Shown here in pieces: positions 63,804 through 64,000 of a DNA stretch of 64,000 nt. Source of the DNA: Bacteroidota bacterium (GTDB lineage: Bacteria; Bacteroidota; Bacteroidia; AKYH767-A; OLB10); contig JADKFA010000004.1 of the NCBI GenBank assembly GCA_016717725.1, positions 124,001 to 188,000 on the forward strand, in the 5' to 3' direction. Under the pieces are notes generated by a model. It saw only the letters and a program-made list of their open reading frames with translations. It was not told the DNA's origin and searched no databases. A program made the position numbers and the translations under genes. Each line of letters starts with the position of its first letter. Positions within the stretch are counted from its first letter, which is position 1.

Positions 63804-64000
63804 ATGATTTTATTGACTCCAACCCAATTCCCCGACTACGAACTAATTGATTGTGGTGACTTTGAGAAACTAGAACGCTTTGGTAAATACATTACTATTC
63901 GTCCAGAACCACAAGCCGTTTGGAGTAAGAAATTGTCAATTCAAGAATGGGATAAAAAAGCGCATGTACGCTTTGTGCCTAAGAGTAGCTCTGCTGGTAC
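63804..64000 (+). CDS. RlmI-like class I SAM-dependent 23S rRNA methyltransferase, cut by window end
   Basis: The visible 65 codons read DYELIDCGDFEKLERFGKYI and IRPEPQAVWSKKLSIQEWDK, which matches the start of Bacteroidota RlmI-like enzymes. The catalytic part lies beyond the window, so the activity (m5C on 23S rRNA) is inferred. Start ATG at 63804. Confidence 0.8.
   Translation, partial: MILLTPTQFPDYELIDCGDFEKLERFGKYITIRPEPQAVWSKKLSIQEWDKKAHVRFVPKSSSAG

Noticed and set aside
63622..63807. 61-codon frame before the RlmI-like gene
   Set aside because: It overlaps short tandem repeats and ends inside the next gene's start; composition is not coding-like.
1..64000. tRNA, rRNA, tmRNA or RNase P genes
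   Set aside because: No cloverleaf, 16S/23S or other structured RNA core was recognised by eye on either strand.

Overview
The window is about 64 kb of low-GC chromosomal DNA from a member of the Bacteroidota. I would not name a genus. The phylum call rests on several type IX secretion (T9SS) type A C-terminal sorting domains, many TAnnTTTG promoter motifs, few purine-rich ribosome binding sites, an Rrf2/RIC module, a GlnS/GltX pair, YHYH proteins and YwqK-type repeat proteins.

Layout. (1) 1-9.3 kb: a broken VOC gene, a SIMPL protein and a GNAT enzyme. They are followed by a duplicated two-gene cassette encoding a T9SS cargo protein (A) and a tail-fibre-like S74 protein (B). The cassettes alternate with three copies of a ~145 bp segment (T) made of the GNAT 3' end and the sigma-factor 5' region, giving the order T-A-B-T-A-B-T. 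(2) 9.3-13.7 kb: a tightly overlapping operon of ECF sigma factor, small membrane protein, periplasmic metal-sensor-like protein, MbnP, di-heme MbnH and YHYH protein, probably a copper response. (3) 13.7-32.7 kb: a MITE-like element and mostly housekeeping or small accessory genes. These include an NO/stress module (RIC, hemerythrin, Rrf2), RluF, a cytochrome/PHM-like T9SS protein, two cold-shock proteins and a NYN protein. (4) 32.8-36.3 kb: a SulP-carbonic anhydrase fusion with a divergent TetR regulator, and an MscS channel. (5) 36.4-43.1 kb: an accessory island rich in nuclease-like domains. Its core operon is a TPR/HExxH protein with a G9 tract near its start, a MazG-like pyrophosphohydrolase, and a GIY-YIG/Schlafen-type helicase/S24 fusion. 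A PD-(D/E)XK-like protein and an EEP nuclease follow. (6) 43.1-63.1 kb: mostly leftward genes: GlnS, GltX, a Cus/Czc-type RND efflux operon with two histidine-rich proteins, a Gre-like protein, a sensor kinase and response regulator, a YwqK-type protein and NadA. A second YHYH gene lies among them on the plus strand. (7) 63.2-63.8 kb: an AT-rich region with a perfect DnaA box and several near matches, a possible replication origin, before an RlmI-like methyltransferase cut by the window end.

Two copper or metal regions (9.3-13.7 and 47.4-56.7 kb) each carry a YHYH protein, which suggests YHYH proteins belong to metal handling. The 36.8-41.3 kb operon is the best candidate for an undescribed, possibly phase-variable defence-type system.

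Caution on quality: at least five frame breaks in this window are single-base contractions of homopolymer runs, a pattern typical of sequencing error. The in-frame stop codons at 212, 4675, 4831 and 8307 are not of that type.
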